Assembly: GCA_013339895.1 (NCBI GenBank)
Contig: JABACO010000019.1
Coordinates: forward strand, 6,220,768-6,284,767
Length of the DNA: 64,000 nt
Source: Ephydatia muelleri
Lineage: Eukaryota > Porifera > Demospongiae > Spongillida > Spongillidae
Direction of reading: 5' to 3'
Shown: positions 11,706-22,780 of the stretch, in pieces
How positions within the stretch are numbered: the first letter of the stretch is position 1
How the letters are laid out: each line of letters opens with the position of its first letter
The notes under the pieces: generated by a model
The model's input: only the letters and a program-made list of their open reading frames with translations
What the model was told of the DNA's origin: nothing
The model's database searches: none
Position numbers and translations under genes: made by a program

Positions 11706-12060
11706 AAATTTGAACCGATTTGGACACTCCTACCTGAAGATGTGGCCGTTTTGAACCCGACGGGGTATCGGACCTTGAAACGTCGGTACCCAGCATGTGT
11801 AAGACACCAAAATGGATTTTCACGTATAGTTAGGGTGTGGTATGTTGTGTTAAAAATAGGAACCCGATGGCGTTAATATTTCGGAAGATATATCGATTTA
11901 GATTTTATGTTATAAAATGAAAATCCACAAGACCCATTTTCGTATGAAACGTTCCACTTTTCATTTTCTCGGAAACTGACCCATATATATACAGTATAAT
12001 TTGGAACGTTCTATACGAAAATGGGTCTTGTGGATTTTATTTTATTACATAAAAATGATA

Positions 12061-12879
12061 TGGGACAGTTCACGAGAAAATTGCACCACTCATGTATTAT
12101 AAAAATGTTATAAAAATGCATCACGTTTGCATCGCTATAACTTCCCAACGATTAACGCTATCGACATCCTATTTTCACCACTTCATACTACACCATTTCT
12201 CTACAGTAAAATGCATTTTGGAGTCTTGGACTATATCCGTGCCGACGTTCCTACGTGCGATACCCCCTGGGGTTCAAAACTACCATATCTTCGTGTAGGA
12301 GCGGTCAAATCGCTTCAAATTCGGTATGTAGGTAGAGAGGTCCTATACCTATCGATTTGTTCTGTTCGTTAATTTTTATGCCATCTGTTACGGAGATACA
12401 GTTGAATAAACTACGTGCACGTTTTCCCGCTTGATTCGCGCCAATGTAATAATCCCCGCCTCCCCATACATTGAGCGGAGTGCAATTTGCCCAAATCATT
12501 GGCGCGAAACGAGCGCGAAAATGTGCACGTAGTTTGTTCAACTGTATCTCCGTAACGGATTGCATAAAAATTAACGAACAGAACAAATAGATAGATATAG
12601 GACCTCTCCACCTACAAACCGAATTTGAAGCGATTTGATTACTCCTACACTTTATGGTAGTTTTGAACCCCAGGGGGTATCGCACGTAGGAACGTCGGCA
12701 CGGATATAGTCCAAGACTCCAAAATGCATTTTACTGTAGAGAAATGGTGTAGTATGAAGTGGTGAAAATAGGATGTCGATAGCGTTAATCGTTGGGAAGT
12801 TATAGCGATGCAAACGTGATGCATTTTTATAACATTTTTATAATATATGAGTGGTGCAATTTTCTCGTGAACTGTCCCA
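12061..12879. mobile_element. Foldback element E1 (TA flanks on both sides)
   Basis: Ends TGGGACAGTTCACGAG and its inverse, immediately flanked by TA on each side. Arms about 390 bp around a short spacer near 12,470. The block order matches A, B and C: TTATAAAAATGCATCACG, CCGTGCCGACGTTCC, GGGGTTCAAAACTACC, then TTCTGTTCGTTAATTTTTAT. Confidence 0.9.
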
Positions 12880-12989
12880 TATATCTTCCGAAATATTAAC
12901 GCTATCGGGTTCCTGTTTTTAAAACAACATACCACACCATTACTATATGTGAAAATCCATTTTGGTGTCTTACACATGCGGGGGACCTA

Positions 12990-13653
12990 GTCTCGTACCC
13001 AGACCCACGCCACAGTAGCGGATGGATTACATCACCGCTACGTGGAAGTAGTGTCTGGAGAATCTCTCGGCAAAATCGTGGCCGTTCGATTCTGAACGGT
13101 ACAATCGGATTGCAGCATGCGCAATTAGTGGTTTTAATTGCATTTTTCGCGTGACAGTCACGCGAGCGTTCGTAGCATGAGATCACCTTTGCTGCAATCA
13201 AGCTTGGCTTTCAGTCTGACCAGCGAGCAGCTATTGAAGCCAGTGGTTGTGATGTCTTCGTTTCTTTACCAACTGGAAGCGGGAAGTCCTTCTGCTATAA
13301 TTTGGATCCTGCCTAAACTGTTCGACAGACGAGCGGGAGGGTCCAGTAGTCATCGTTGTTAGTCCCTTGCGCGTTAATGAAGGACCAGATCGAAGCACTA
13401 ACAAGGAGAGATGCTACAGCAGTGTATGCAGGAGCGATGCCATTCTACTAGACAGGGCAGATACCAGTAACTCATCTTACCAACACTGCAGGTGACAATT
13501 GATTACCCACAAGGTCACCACGATGCCCGCAGCGCGTGTCAGTGGTATGACTTAATCTTAATTATTACATTCCACTGGCCACGATTTTGCCCTACTTCCA
13601 CGTAGCGGTGATGTAATCCATCCGCTGCTGTGGCGTGGGTCTGGGTACGAGAC
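12990..13653. mobile_element. Element D2: inverted repeats around a helicase fragment
   Basis: Ends GTCTCGTACCCAGACCCACG and its inverse. The terminal repeats are like D1's but diverged. It is inserted in C2. The flanks look like CTA on each side, but the exact target duplication is blurred by an adjacent 33-base G run. Confidence 0.75.
13185..13455 (+). pseudogene. RecQ-like helicase fragment with intact Walker A
   Basis: In one frame: LGFQSDQRAAIEASGCDVFV, then SLPTGSGKSFCYNL, then stops. Farther on VIVVSPL and, in a third frame, MKDQIEALTRRDATAVYAGA. This is the RecQ order: Q-motif-like start, motif I PTGSGKS, motif Ia SPL.ALMKDQ, then 'L.......A..AG'. Stops and two frame changes show decay. 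It is from a different helicase copy than the one in D1. Confidence 0.8.
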
Positions 13654-13655
13654 TA

Positions 13656-13656
<1 letters not shown>

Positions 13657-13689
<33 letters not shown>
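13657..13689. repeat. Poly-G run (33 G)
   Basis: An expansion of the CGGGG segment of the C element, immediately right of element D2. Confidence 0.9.
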
Positions 13690-13690
<1 letters not shown>

Positions 13691-14177
13691 ACCGACGTTA
13701 CAAGGTCCGATACCCCGTAGGGTTCAAAACGGCCAAAGTAATTGCATAATTCCCGGGCGTTACTCGCCATTAACGTATTACGAAGCCTGTCGTAATACGT
13801 TAATGCCGCGTAACGCCCGGGAAATATGCAATTACTTTGCACACTTGTATCTCCATATAAACAAATAAAGCAAAAATTAACGAACAGAACAAATCAGGGA
13901 CCCTTCTACACGGGTACCTATTTTGAACCGATTTGGACACTCCTACCTGAAGATGTGGCCGTTTTGAACCCTACGGGGTATCGGACCTTGTAACGTCGGT
14001 ACCCCGCATCGCATGTGCAAGACACCAAAATGGATTTTCACATATAGTAATGGTGTGGTATGTTGTGTTAAAAATAGAAACCCGATAGCGTTAATATTTC
14101 GGAAGAGATATTGATTTAAATTTTATGTTATTTTAAAAATAAAATCCACAAGACCCATTTTCGTATAGAACGTTCCA

Positions 14178-15187
14178 TTTATATAGCCTCTTGTCCCATT
14201 ATAGGAAGACTCACTGGCACGAGGTGGTGAGATTAAAATATCTTTATCAGAGTGGTTAGTTATCCTTTTGAAAAGGATGGAATGTACATGTTTAAGTGTG
14301 AGGTGGAATATTTAACATCATGCAGGCCGGTGAACTTACATCATTTGGTACATACACCCCAATAACCAGTCTCTTGCCTTTCTCAAACCCCCCGAGCTCC
14401 TCCATAAACCCGCCAAGGCTCCATGGACGTTCTTTGCTAAGAAGTGGCAGATTTGAGACACGGCCTCCGGCCATGACGAGGTGACACTTTTATAATTTGC
14501 GACCTTGTCCAGCAGCGGCGCTACAGCTTTGCGCAAAGTTGTATCGTATAGTTATCTTCGTGCATGAACCCGGACACCCTGTGCACTTCTCCTTGTCTTT
14601 TATACCCATCCGACTTGTTTCTTTTCATTCTGCATACATTCATCTGCATGAATAAAATTACTGCTGCACTGGAAATGCCGATATACATGCATTTGCATGA
14701 CTTCAATTAATTGAGGTGGATGCAAAAAAAACCCAGGCATAGTGATATACATAATAGCAGATCGCACAACACTTAATAGCAAATGAAGTAGAAATACATG
14801 TATACGTTATCATTTCTGCCAGAGGTGTGCGTGCATGTCTTACTCCAAACATCTTGCCATTTTCCTTTTCTTCTCTACTCCTCTTAGCAGCATTCTTTTG
14901 TTCTTGACATTGTCTTGGTATGCTGCACACAGCCCTTCTATGGTGCTGACTTTCTTCTTACTAATAGGCTCCCTTTCCTCCTGATCCACCTCATTTATAA
15001 AGTGACGCACTGCAGCACGGACCTGGGGTGTAAACGATGATCTCGACTTATCTTCGGGACTTTGTCTCTCCTGCTAGTATACTGTCCATGTCTCATGTGA
15101 ACACAATCGATGAAGGTGAATAATTCAGTAATCTAATTATGAACAATTTATACACTCCCCTCCCACCCCCAATCCAATAATCAAGAG
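14178..15187. other. Unassigned stretch downstream of the integrase-type gene
   Basis: Reverse-strand open frames of 60-75 codons are present (for example 14,292-14,474, with GFEKGKRLVIGVYVPND). I do not recognise them. Sequence is otherwise AT-rich and non-repetitive. Confidence 0.4.
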
Positions 15188-16033
15188 TCAATACTTATGC
15201 GGTAGAATGGAAGAAAGCATGCCGAGTAAATAGCAGTAAATGTCCCTACAGTTAGTGGGTGTGATCTCATCCTGTGTAAGTTGTATGATAGCAAGAAAGT
15301 GACTAGCCAAGGCACCAAATTCTTCAGGATAAAAACCTGGAGCATCACATCCATACTTCACAAGCAAGAATGCCAGAACATCAGGATCAATGTCCTGTTT
15401 GCAATCGTCTAGGTGAAGGAAGGTAGTATATGAAACATATAAACACAACTGACCTGAAAGTGTGTAAAGGTCATCAGGAACACCTCCAGGACATACAGCA
15501 CGTCTGTTGTACCGAATCCTGTGTTGGTTCTTAAATTCGTGCAACTCCTTTCTCAGCAAAGGTTCAAATACATATGCTGCAATGTGCCTGTGATGATTTT
15601 AGAGTTATTAGAATGCTACAAGCATACTAAAACTCAGACTCACCTTTGGAGTGTGATGGTAGGGTCATAGAAACCATCCTCAACTAGTGACTGGCAATGA
15701 CCACTATGCATAATGGCAAGATAATTAATAAATAGGTGCATTGTACCTTGAAAAGATCAATCCACCATGAGGTTTTGAAAGCCCTGAGTCTAGACCACCA
15801 GCTTTCAATACGCTGGTGGGGTGTCAATGTTTATTAGCAAAAACTGTTCACTTGGAAACATAACCCATGGTATTTCTGACAGAGCTCCCAAACACAAAAC
15901 TATTGCATCCAGCATGATGATCAGTATGATTATGTCGTAGTACCATCTGACACAAGGCTATAATAATGTTCTCTGTTCCATGGTCACTTCGCATTCGTGA
16001 GGGACACCCTGATTTATAATGATGGCATTTGGG

Positions 16034-16103
<70 letters not shown>

Positions 16104-16877
16104 TGTGCATGTGTATGCATGTGTACAGTGATAGCAATGCATCACCCTCCCTATCGATTAACACCACATAGGCCAGATTAACTCTATATCAACCTGCAGT
16201 CAAGATGGTCATGAGGGAAGAGTAGAGTGATGGGACATGGTATAGTGATATGAATCGATGATTGGGATACATAAGAGGATGGAAATTGGACAGAGGAAGG
16301 GAGATGCAAGAGAGCAATCAGTATAGACATGTGAAGGATGTAGAGACCTGGAAGAGATAGAAATAGATTCATAGGAAGGGTGAGAGTGCATGTGGGAAAG
16401 AGTGTGGAAAATGGTGAGAAGAGTCATAGTTCTGAAGAATCCATTGTGAAAGGGGTAAGATGGCCATTTTGCAAAATGGTAGGTACTGAAAAGAATTTGT
16501 GCTAATCTTTTTGCTTAAGCAGTGCATCCAAGTAAAATGAAGCAACCACTTGAGGATCATTATTTGTGCTGGTCAACTCAAGCCAGATGATTTTTCTTGA
16601 AAATCTATACACAGCAAGTTGCAATGAACTACGAACAAAATACTACATAACTTTACGCACCCATCAATGCAAGCATGTATAGGAAACCCATATGGTTTGA
16701 GCTTATCATAGCCATCAATATGCCAGCACCAATTTGGACCCTAAAATGTTCCAAAGGTGATTTTTACAGTTAAGATTCATTAAGCACTAACCTGGTTCCA
16801 ATACCGTCTTCTTTGGAGCCTTCGCATCCTACGCTGACGTGACCCAGCAGGGTCCATTACGGCAAGGAGCATCATTA
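15188..16877 (-). CDS. Integrase-core (DDE/RNase H fold) gene of mobile origin, partial
   Basis: Exons on the minus strand: 16792-16877, 16661-16740, about 16520-16604, about 15867-16008, 15747-15812, 15644-15690, 15454-15587, 15188-15408. The first carries RRLQRRRYWNQ, the second GPNWCWHIDGYDKLKPYGFP and HACID, the third FSRKIIWLELTSTNNDPQVV, the fourth MRSDHGTEN. These give the catalytic-type aspartates in WHIDGYDK and in (R)SDHGTEN. Then come RIESWWSRLRAFKTSWW, LVEDGFYDP and HRIRYNRRAVCPGGVPDD, ending ILPHKY-stop. This is the order of the multi-exon integrase family common in fish, corals and sponges. Exon junctions from 15,812 down are in phase. The third exon lacks a GT donor before an in-frame TAG, so the gene may be decaying or use an unusual site. 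The N-terminus was not found. Confidence 0.75.
16041..16108. repeat. (GT)n microsatellite in integrase intron
   Basis: On the gene's sense strand this is (CA)n ending about 30 bp before the acceptor of the fourth exon. Confidence 0.95.
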
Positions 16878-18729
16878 CTGTAGCCCTATAACAAGGTATC
16901 AGTATAGTCACATGTGCACACCAGCAACAATGCACCCCAGAGTCAATAAACGTTTCGTTTTATAACCATATTTGGTTTGCAGTACATGTAGTCTCCACAT
17001 GGCTCGATAACCCAACAAACAGTTAGATGTCTTTAGCTCATGCTGAAATATCAAAATAGTCATAAACTAATGGTGTATCTAACAGGCAACCTACCCTTAT
17101 TGTGTTGTACACAACTGACAGCTGTGTTTCACACACATTCCGCCCTTTTAGACCCATTGTTGCAAGTTTCTGTTTCAACCATGTCAGCCTGTAACAAGTA
17201 CACTAAGTACACCATGCAGATATACATATTTACACAATGCAGACAGACATGCATTGATACAGACACACAAATTTCCCTCTGTGTGTGCGTCACACGCACA
17301 ACACACACTCACATGCACACACACACACACACGCACGCACGCACGCACAAGCACACAATGTAGGCGGCCTATGTCATACCCTGATACCCGACTGCAACGT
17401 GATGGACTGTGCGCAGATACGTCAAAATCACGCCTGTATTCTTGTGCTGTCTCCAGTATTTTAAGATAAGCCCTGCATGGAGATTGGTTACTTGGCGTCA
17501 TAGTGAACACGCAGTGTCGGTACGTACCTTCAACTGCACGGTCTTCTCGGTGCATTCCTCCAGCCAGACATGTTTGTACGTTTCTCCCTTAGCGGCTACG
17601 TGAACTCGCCTGGTCGATAGTTTAATAGTCTTATGATGTTTTGTGTTTAAAATGTTATTAAACGACTTACGTGCAATGTTTTAGAACGACTTAAGTGCAA
17701 TGTTTTAGAACGACTTACGGGCAATGTTTTAGGTGTTTTGTTTTGCAACGTATGACGTGAATTGTTTAATGTTAATATCGATGTTATGTCCGGACACGCA
17801 AACCGCCTTTTTTTGCAACGTATGGCGTGAATTGTTTAATGTCCGGACACGCAAACCGCCTTTTGTTATTTGTTTTAAACCCGAAACCCGTGTTAGTGGT
17901 CAGTGTTTAACCACAAAACCGGCCGACATGTAATGCGCAAAACCCACAAGTGTGCGGTGTTTGCTCGCGACCTCCAGGGCCACCGTAGCATATTGATATA
18001 TATCATTCCTGGTACAGTTTGTAACTGCGAATTTCCGTAAATTCTTAGTAAAGCCGCCTACGAGTTCTGTGCAGCGCACACGTTTTGTGTGCTGCGCGCA
18101 CGGTTATTTAGATGTCGTTAATTTTGGCACTTATCACCCGCCATATTTTTTGTGGCTGTCAAAACAGTCTGGGCCAGATTGTGGCTTGCTATCATACCAT
18201 GATCCAAATATGATCGACTTCATGTGAACTTTACGAGCAATGTTCAAAGTTTAATAATGCTACCGCACAAGACGTACACAGAGCAAGTGCACCAGTTGAA
18301 TGTATTATGTCTCGTGCGAGTTATTAATATTCAAGCGGAAGTGACGTGACATGACTTAGTACGATCAGACAATATAGGGTACCAGGCAAGAATGGAATCA
18401 TCGCAAGCTACGGTAAGCAATGCTTCAATCTGTTTATGGCTACACTGGAAAAGAGATAAGAAACTTGTAGCATATGCACGCTCCACAAAATGGGGGGTGG
18501 GGGGGGGGGGGGGGGGGGGTGGATCACTCTGCGCGCGCTCGTGAATAATATAATAAGCGTATAAACAACATACTGAATCCACGCCAGACACCATTTATTG
18601 TTAATGGAATAGCTCAACGTCTTTTAGCCCTGCCGTCCTAAGCAATTTTGCACCATGATAATATGGAAACGCGCGCGTCACTTGAGATTTTGCAATGTTT
18701 TGCGCCCCATCCGACCTTGCGTCCTGAGG
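16878..18729. other. Unassigned stretch with short direct repeats
   Basis: Includes a CA/GCAC-rich stretch (about 17,300-17,360). Near 17,660-17,730 there are three copies of a 30-bp unit (ACGACTTACGTGCAATGTTT). Two copies of TTTTGCAACGTATGACGTGA lie near 17,740 and 17,812. A poly-G run is at about 18,492-18,519. No protein family recognised. Confidence 0.5.
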
Positions 18730-19065
18730 TCTTTTCATTTTGTTTTCAAGATTGCCATCACAGGCTTTACTCTTCTTTTTTTTTTTTTTTTTTTTTTTTT
18801 GAAGCGCTGTGCAAGTGTTCTGTTGGGCGGTTTTGAGCGTTTTTGCCAAAGATCTCGATTTTCTGGAGCGCCGTTTCTTGTGGAACAGTATTTTATAAAT
18901 CGGTGCTCTGACAATCGCTATCTAGGGTGCAGCATAACGGAGTTCTTAAATGGTGTTTCTTTCTTTTTTTTTTGTAACGGCAATGCACCAATAGAATTTT
19001 GGATAGGCGTATGATAATTTGGTGGGACAGTGCAGCCTTTGTTATGTAAGCTAGATCACTAAACT
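18730..19065 (+). repeat. Diverged dispersed repeat M, copy 1
   Basis: Direct match to 21,325-21,590. Shared segments include the CGCCATCACA region, GGAGCGCCGTTT, GGAACAGTAT/GGGACAGTAT and GTAAGCTAGATC. A T-rich tract (18,775-18,800) interrupts it. Confidence 0.6.
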
Positions 19066-19430
19066 AGCAACCGTAAACAGACATTGAGAGCTGATCTACA
19101 TGTATGCAGTTTGGGTGTACCCGTGACAAATATCTCACATTGGAAACTCGTACATTGGTGGGGATATGGGAATATTGAAATGGTCTAATATAATCAAGCA
19201 TCATGCTTATTAACCTTTTTGCACAAGGGTTGGCGACATTGCTCCCATGTACGTACGATCGTACCCGTATTCGTTAATTGTGTTCATGCATGGGTTGTCT
19301 CAAAAGAGGCTGGCCTCTAGTAGTGGAGAACATGATGGCTGGGGGGGGTGGTGGCTAATGAAGCTTTTTCGTGCGACTCTTACCTAAAATGCCCGAGCTC
19401 TACTGGCTCGATCTACTTCCCACCCTTGAT

Positions 19431-19445
<15 letters not shown>

Positions 19446-19461
<16 letters not shown>
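19446..19461. repeat. Poly-G run
   Basis: Sixteen consecutive G following a short (GT)n. Confidence 0.9.
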
Positions 19462-19462
<1 letters not shown>

Positions 19463-19623
19463 TGTGTCATAAAATTATCCTCTGATTAACTTGTTGCGTA
19501 CAACTTCGTCAAGACTCAAGCTCGCCCTCAGTTGGTTTGGGGCCTACTTTCGTCCCTTCGTAGGGACACCAATCAAAAACCTGAAAACCATCACCTTTGT
19601 CACAATAGCTCTTGGTTCATATT

Positions 19624-20927
19624 TTTGAACGCCAAGTGCGTACATGCATGCATGTATACGCACTTGACACACAAGCGTTACAACATTCATCAGTCACAAC
19701 TCTATGGTGCATGCGTATGCTTCCTGCACTTGTAACCTTACAAGTATATGCACAAAGTAATTGCCCATTATTCAGATGAACCACTTCACTTCACTAATGC
19801 ATCACTTCAATACTCCAAGAACAAGAATGTGTGTAGCCCAGATCAGTGCAGTATATCCGAGAAAATGAAAAGTGGCTATATATATAAAAAGTTATAAAAA
19901 TGCTTCACGTTTGAATCGCTAAAACTCCGTAAGGTTTAAGCTATCAACTTCCTATTTCGAACACTTCGTGCCACACCACTTCTCTCTACGAAACTATATT
20001 TTGGTGTCTTACCTATGCTCCTTGCCGACGTTACAGGGCACAGTACCCCGAGGGGTTCAAAATCCAGGTAGCTCCCTGCAGGAATGTCCAAATCACTTCA
20101 AAATCGATATGCACGTAAAGGAGTCCTGTCACTATTGATTTCTGCAGATCGTTGATTTTTACCTTATCCGTTATGGAGATACAGCAATGCAAAGTAAGTC
20201 CACGTTTCCCGCTTGAATCGCCTTTCTCAGTCCTTGAACCGCTTCCATTCTCCCGAGTGGGACTGAGAAAGGCGCGATTCGAGCGGGAAACGTGGACTTT
20301 GCTGTATCTCCATAACGGATAAGGTAAAGATCAACGATCTGCAGAAATAAACAGTGACAGGACTCCTTTACGTGCATATCGATTTTGAAGTGATTTGGAC
20401 ATTGCTGCAGGGAGCTACGTGGATTTGAACCCCTCGGGGTACTGTGCCTTGTAACGTCGGCAAGGAGCAAGGGTAAGACACCAAAATCTAGTTTCGTAGA
20501 GAGAAGTGATGTGGCAAGAAGTGTTCGAAATAGGAAGTTGATAGCTTAAACCTTTACGGAGTTTTAGCGATTCAAACGTGAAGCATTTTTATAACTTTTT
20601 ATATATATAGCCACTTTTCATTTTCTCGGAAACTGACCCATATCATGCCTGTTCCCTTCCCTATTTTGCCAGTTTGTATTATAGGTTGTTGAAACAAAAG
20701 GTTGCCACGGGTTATAATGGACACATGCACAAAATGTGCTTACACTGCATGGAATCACACATATGTTGAACATTTGTATGACTATGGGGTTACATGCATA
20801 TCAGTATTGCCTTTGCATGCATATTCAAAGTGATTTTGATCAACACAATATAACATGCATGAATGGTGAGGCAGATACTTCTCGTTTTGTGAGCATGTAT
20901 GTATATATGCACTTGGCGTTCAAAGAG
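19624..20927. mobile_element. TTAA-flanked element L, copy 1 (split by A3)
   Basis: Matches 49,930-50,488 on both sides of the inserted foldback A3. The right end reads CTTGGCGTTCAAAGAG followed by TTAA. The left end (GAACGCCAAGTGCGTACATG) is slightly eroded. No coding capacity. TTAA flanks suggest piggyBac-type mobilisation, which is inference. Confidence 0.75.
19857..20640. mobile_element. Foldback element A3, with matching empty site elsewhere
   Basis: Family A palindrome inside element L. The uninterrupted copy of L at 50,206-50,216 reads AGTACATCATGCC. Here the left flank reads AGTATA and the right flank TATCATGCC, so the insertion duplicated a TA. The outer 10 nt of the left end are lost. 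Confidence 0.9.
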
Positions 20928-20944
20928 TTAAATTGCATGTCTAT

Positions 20945-21324
20945 TTAGTACTATTTACTTCATATTGGAATGGTTAAAAAAAATGATGTGATAAAAAGGA
21001 CTACATATGCTTAGGAAGACACGGAAAACAAAGATAACTATGAAATCTATATTTTCCGTCAGATATGTGTTTACTGTCACCAAAGAATTCTTAGAGACCT
21101 TTTGTGAAAAATTATACTATCCGTGTCAATTCGCATTATGGGATGGCGATGACGACTTGATAGAAAAACGTCACGTCAATATATACGCCGGTAGGTGATC
21201 GTTACCCCCCCCCCCCCCCCCCCCGCCGGGCCAGAAGCCGACAGCCCCCCCCCCCCCCCCCCCCACGGGCGCACAACACTCACGCTACGCCACTGTCTAA
21301 AACTCGCTGGTTTGTTTGGAGAAG
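20945..21324. other. Unassigned stretch with two poly-C runs
   Basis: C runs at 21,205-21,225 and 21,245-21,264, separated by GCCGGGCCAGAAGCCGACAG. A 63-codon plus-strand open frame (21,007-21,198) is not recognised. Confidence 0.5.
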
Positions 21325-21590
21325 GCTTATTTGATTGTAATTTTCAAGTTCGCCATCACATGCACTACGTGTTGCTCTTTTTTGAAGGGCCGTGAGTGTT
21401 CTGTTGCAGTTTCGAGCTTTTTTGTCAAAATTACGATTTTTCCGGAGCGCCGTTTGTGTGGGACAGTATGTTACGAATCGATGGTCTTTTCTGTTTGTAA
21501 CGGCAGTGCTCAGAACCACTCCAACAGAACGTTGGATATGGTAATTTTGTGGGACAGTGTAGCCTTTATCGTGTAAGCTAGATCGCTAAA
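21325..21590 (+). repeat. Diverged dispersed repeat M, copy 2
   Basis: Same orientation as copy 1; several small indels between them. Confidence 0.6.
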
Positions 21591-21784
21591 TCTGACGCTG
21601 TCTTGTAGCTCTTGGTTCATATTTTAGCATCCGAATATTTTTATATCTAGCGCGCGACTACGTTACGGCTTGTATTGTGTCAAAGGTGATGGTTTTATGG
21701 TTGTTTCTAACTTGCTAGCCCATTTTGCAGTCTACAGCGGGTTACAACGCAATTAATAGCTACTCATCGCCATCCTATAATGAT

Positions 21785-22082
21785 AACAAGTAAATAAAAA
21801 CATTCTCTAACGAGAAAGTTGTTGGTATATAGGATTGACCAATGGTGGTGTAAAAAGCACAGAAACAAGAGTGACAGAAATTTGACTGGAAAATTGAAAT
21901 AGGCCTATATTTAGCCCATTACTCAGGCATGTACTATTACAACGTTAGTGTGCTAAATATAGGCCTATTTCAATTTTCCAGTCAAATTTCTGTCACTCTT
22001 GTTTCTGTGCTTTTTACACCACCATTGGTCAATCCTATATACCAACAACTTTCTCGTTAGAGAATGTTTTTATTTACTTGTT
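21785..22082. mobile_element. Perfect inverted-repeat element F
   Basis: Arms 21,785-21,914 and 21,953-22,082 are, as far as I can read, identical inverted copies of 130 bp with a 38-bp unpaired loop. No open frame. The lack of divergence indicates recent origin or gene conversion between arms. Confidence 0.9.
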
Positions 22083-22120
22083 TCATAAGTTTTTTCCTCT
22101 GGCGTCTTTATAAGTGGTCA

Positions 22121-22780
22121 CTAATTTTTGAAGGGAGGGAGGTTAAAAAATTTAATAATAGAAATTATATGTATATGAGTTCTTAATGTTCTGTACGGTT
22201 CCGCCTTGTCCTCTTTGTCTCCCCCAGCCTCTTCTATGGCCGCGGCGGCCTGGTTCTGGCCATGGGAGCCATGCGGGTGGTGGTGGCAGCGGCCAGGGTG
22301 GCAGCAGGCAAAGTGGTGGTGGGGGCACTGGTGCCAATACTGGTGCCGGTGGTGGGGCTGGTGCAGGTAGCGGCGGTTGCTCCTGCTTCTGCTGCTGGAG
22401 GTGGGGGCAGCTCTGCTGTTGGCGGTGGGGCAGCGGTGGGGGCAGCTCTGCTCGGCAGGGGCAGTGCTGCAGCTGCTGCTGGCGGCGGACAGTAGGGGGG
22501 CAGCAATGTATCTAGCAGCGGTGGCTGCGTAAAGGGAAGAGGAGTTGGAGGATGTACTTCGTCCTCCGACTAATGCATCTGCACCAATCTTACTTACTGC
22601 TGCACGGGCAGATCTTGTAACAACCTTTTGAGCTAGCAATGGATGAGACTTACAAAAGGCATCATTTACTTCACTTAGAAGCTCACTATCCCTAAGAATA
22701 GCTTTTTCAAGTCCACCATTATACTCCATTAGTACATGAGATTTGGGTTCATACAAGGAGTAGCTATATGGGAGAAGGAT
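22121..22780 (-). CDS. Unrecognised exon with low-complexity tail
   Basis: Read on the minus strand, an AG acceptor near 22,760 leads into a frame with MYEPKSHVLMEYNGGLEKAI and LLSEVNDAFCKSHPLLAQKV, then Ala/Ser-rich and His/Pro-rich low-complexity sequence. The first 65 residues have normal composition and could be a real exon. The remainder lies over a GC-rich GGTGGGGGC-type repeat that is open in several frames and should not be trusted. I do not recognise a family. Confidence 0.3.
   Translation of the reverse strand: MLLPYSYSLYEPKSHVLMEYNGGLEKAILRDSELLSEVNDAFCKSHPLLAQKVVTRSARAAVSKIGADALVGGRSTSSNSSSLYAATAARYIAAPLLSAASSSCSTAPAEQSCPHRCPTANSRAAPTSSSRSRSNRRYLHQPHHRHQYWHQCPHHHFACCHPGRCHHHPHGSHGQNQAAAAIEEAGGDKEDKAEPYRTLRTHIHIISIIKFFNLPPFKN

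Larger units (their letters stand above)
10401..11956. mobile_element. Foldback element C1, interrupted by D1
   Basis: Ends TGGAACGTTCTATACG and its inverse. Left arm 10,401-10,790, axis near 10,800 (CGAGGACGTCCTCG), right arm resumed after an inserted element at 10,934-11,705. The right end is fused to a 27-bp family A terminus (11,957-11,983), a trace of an earlier A element. Confidence 0.8.
12002..14177. mobile_element. Foldback element C2, interrupted by E1 and D2
   Basis: Family C ends at 12,002 (TGGAACGTTC) and 14,177. The left arm is split twice: by element E1 (12,061-12,879), inserted in the ATCGATATATCTTCC region, and by element D2 (12,990-13,653), inserted at ACATGCGGGG/TACCGACG. 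The right arm is continuous. This is a three-element nest. Confidence 0.85.

Noticed and set aside
22152-22515. Gly-, Ala- and Pro-rich open frames on both strands
   Set aside because: GC-rich simple repeat open in all frames; composition alone gives the length.
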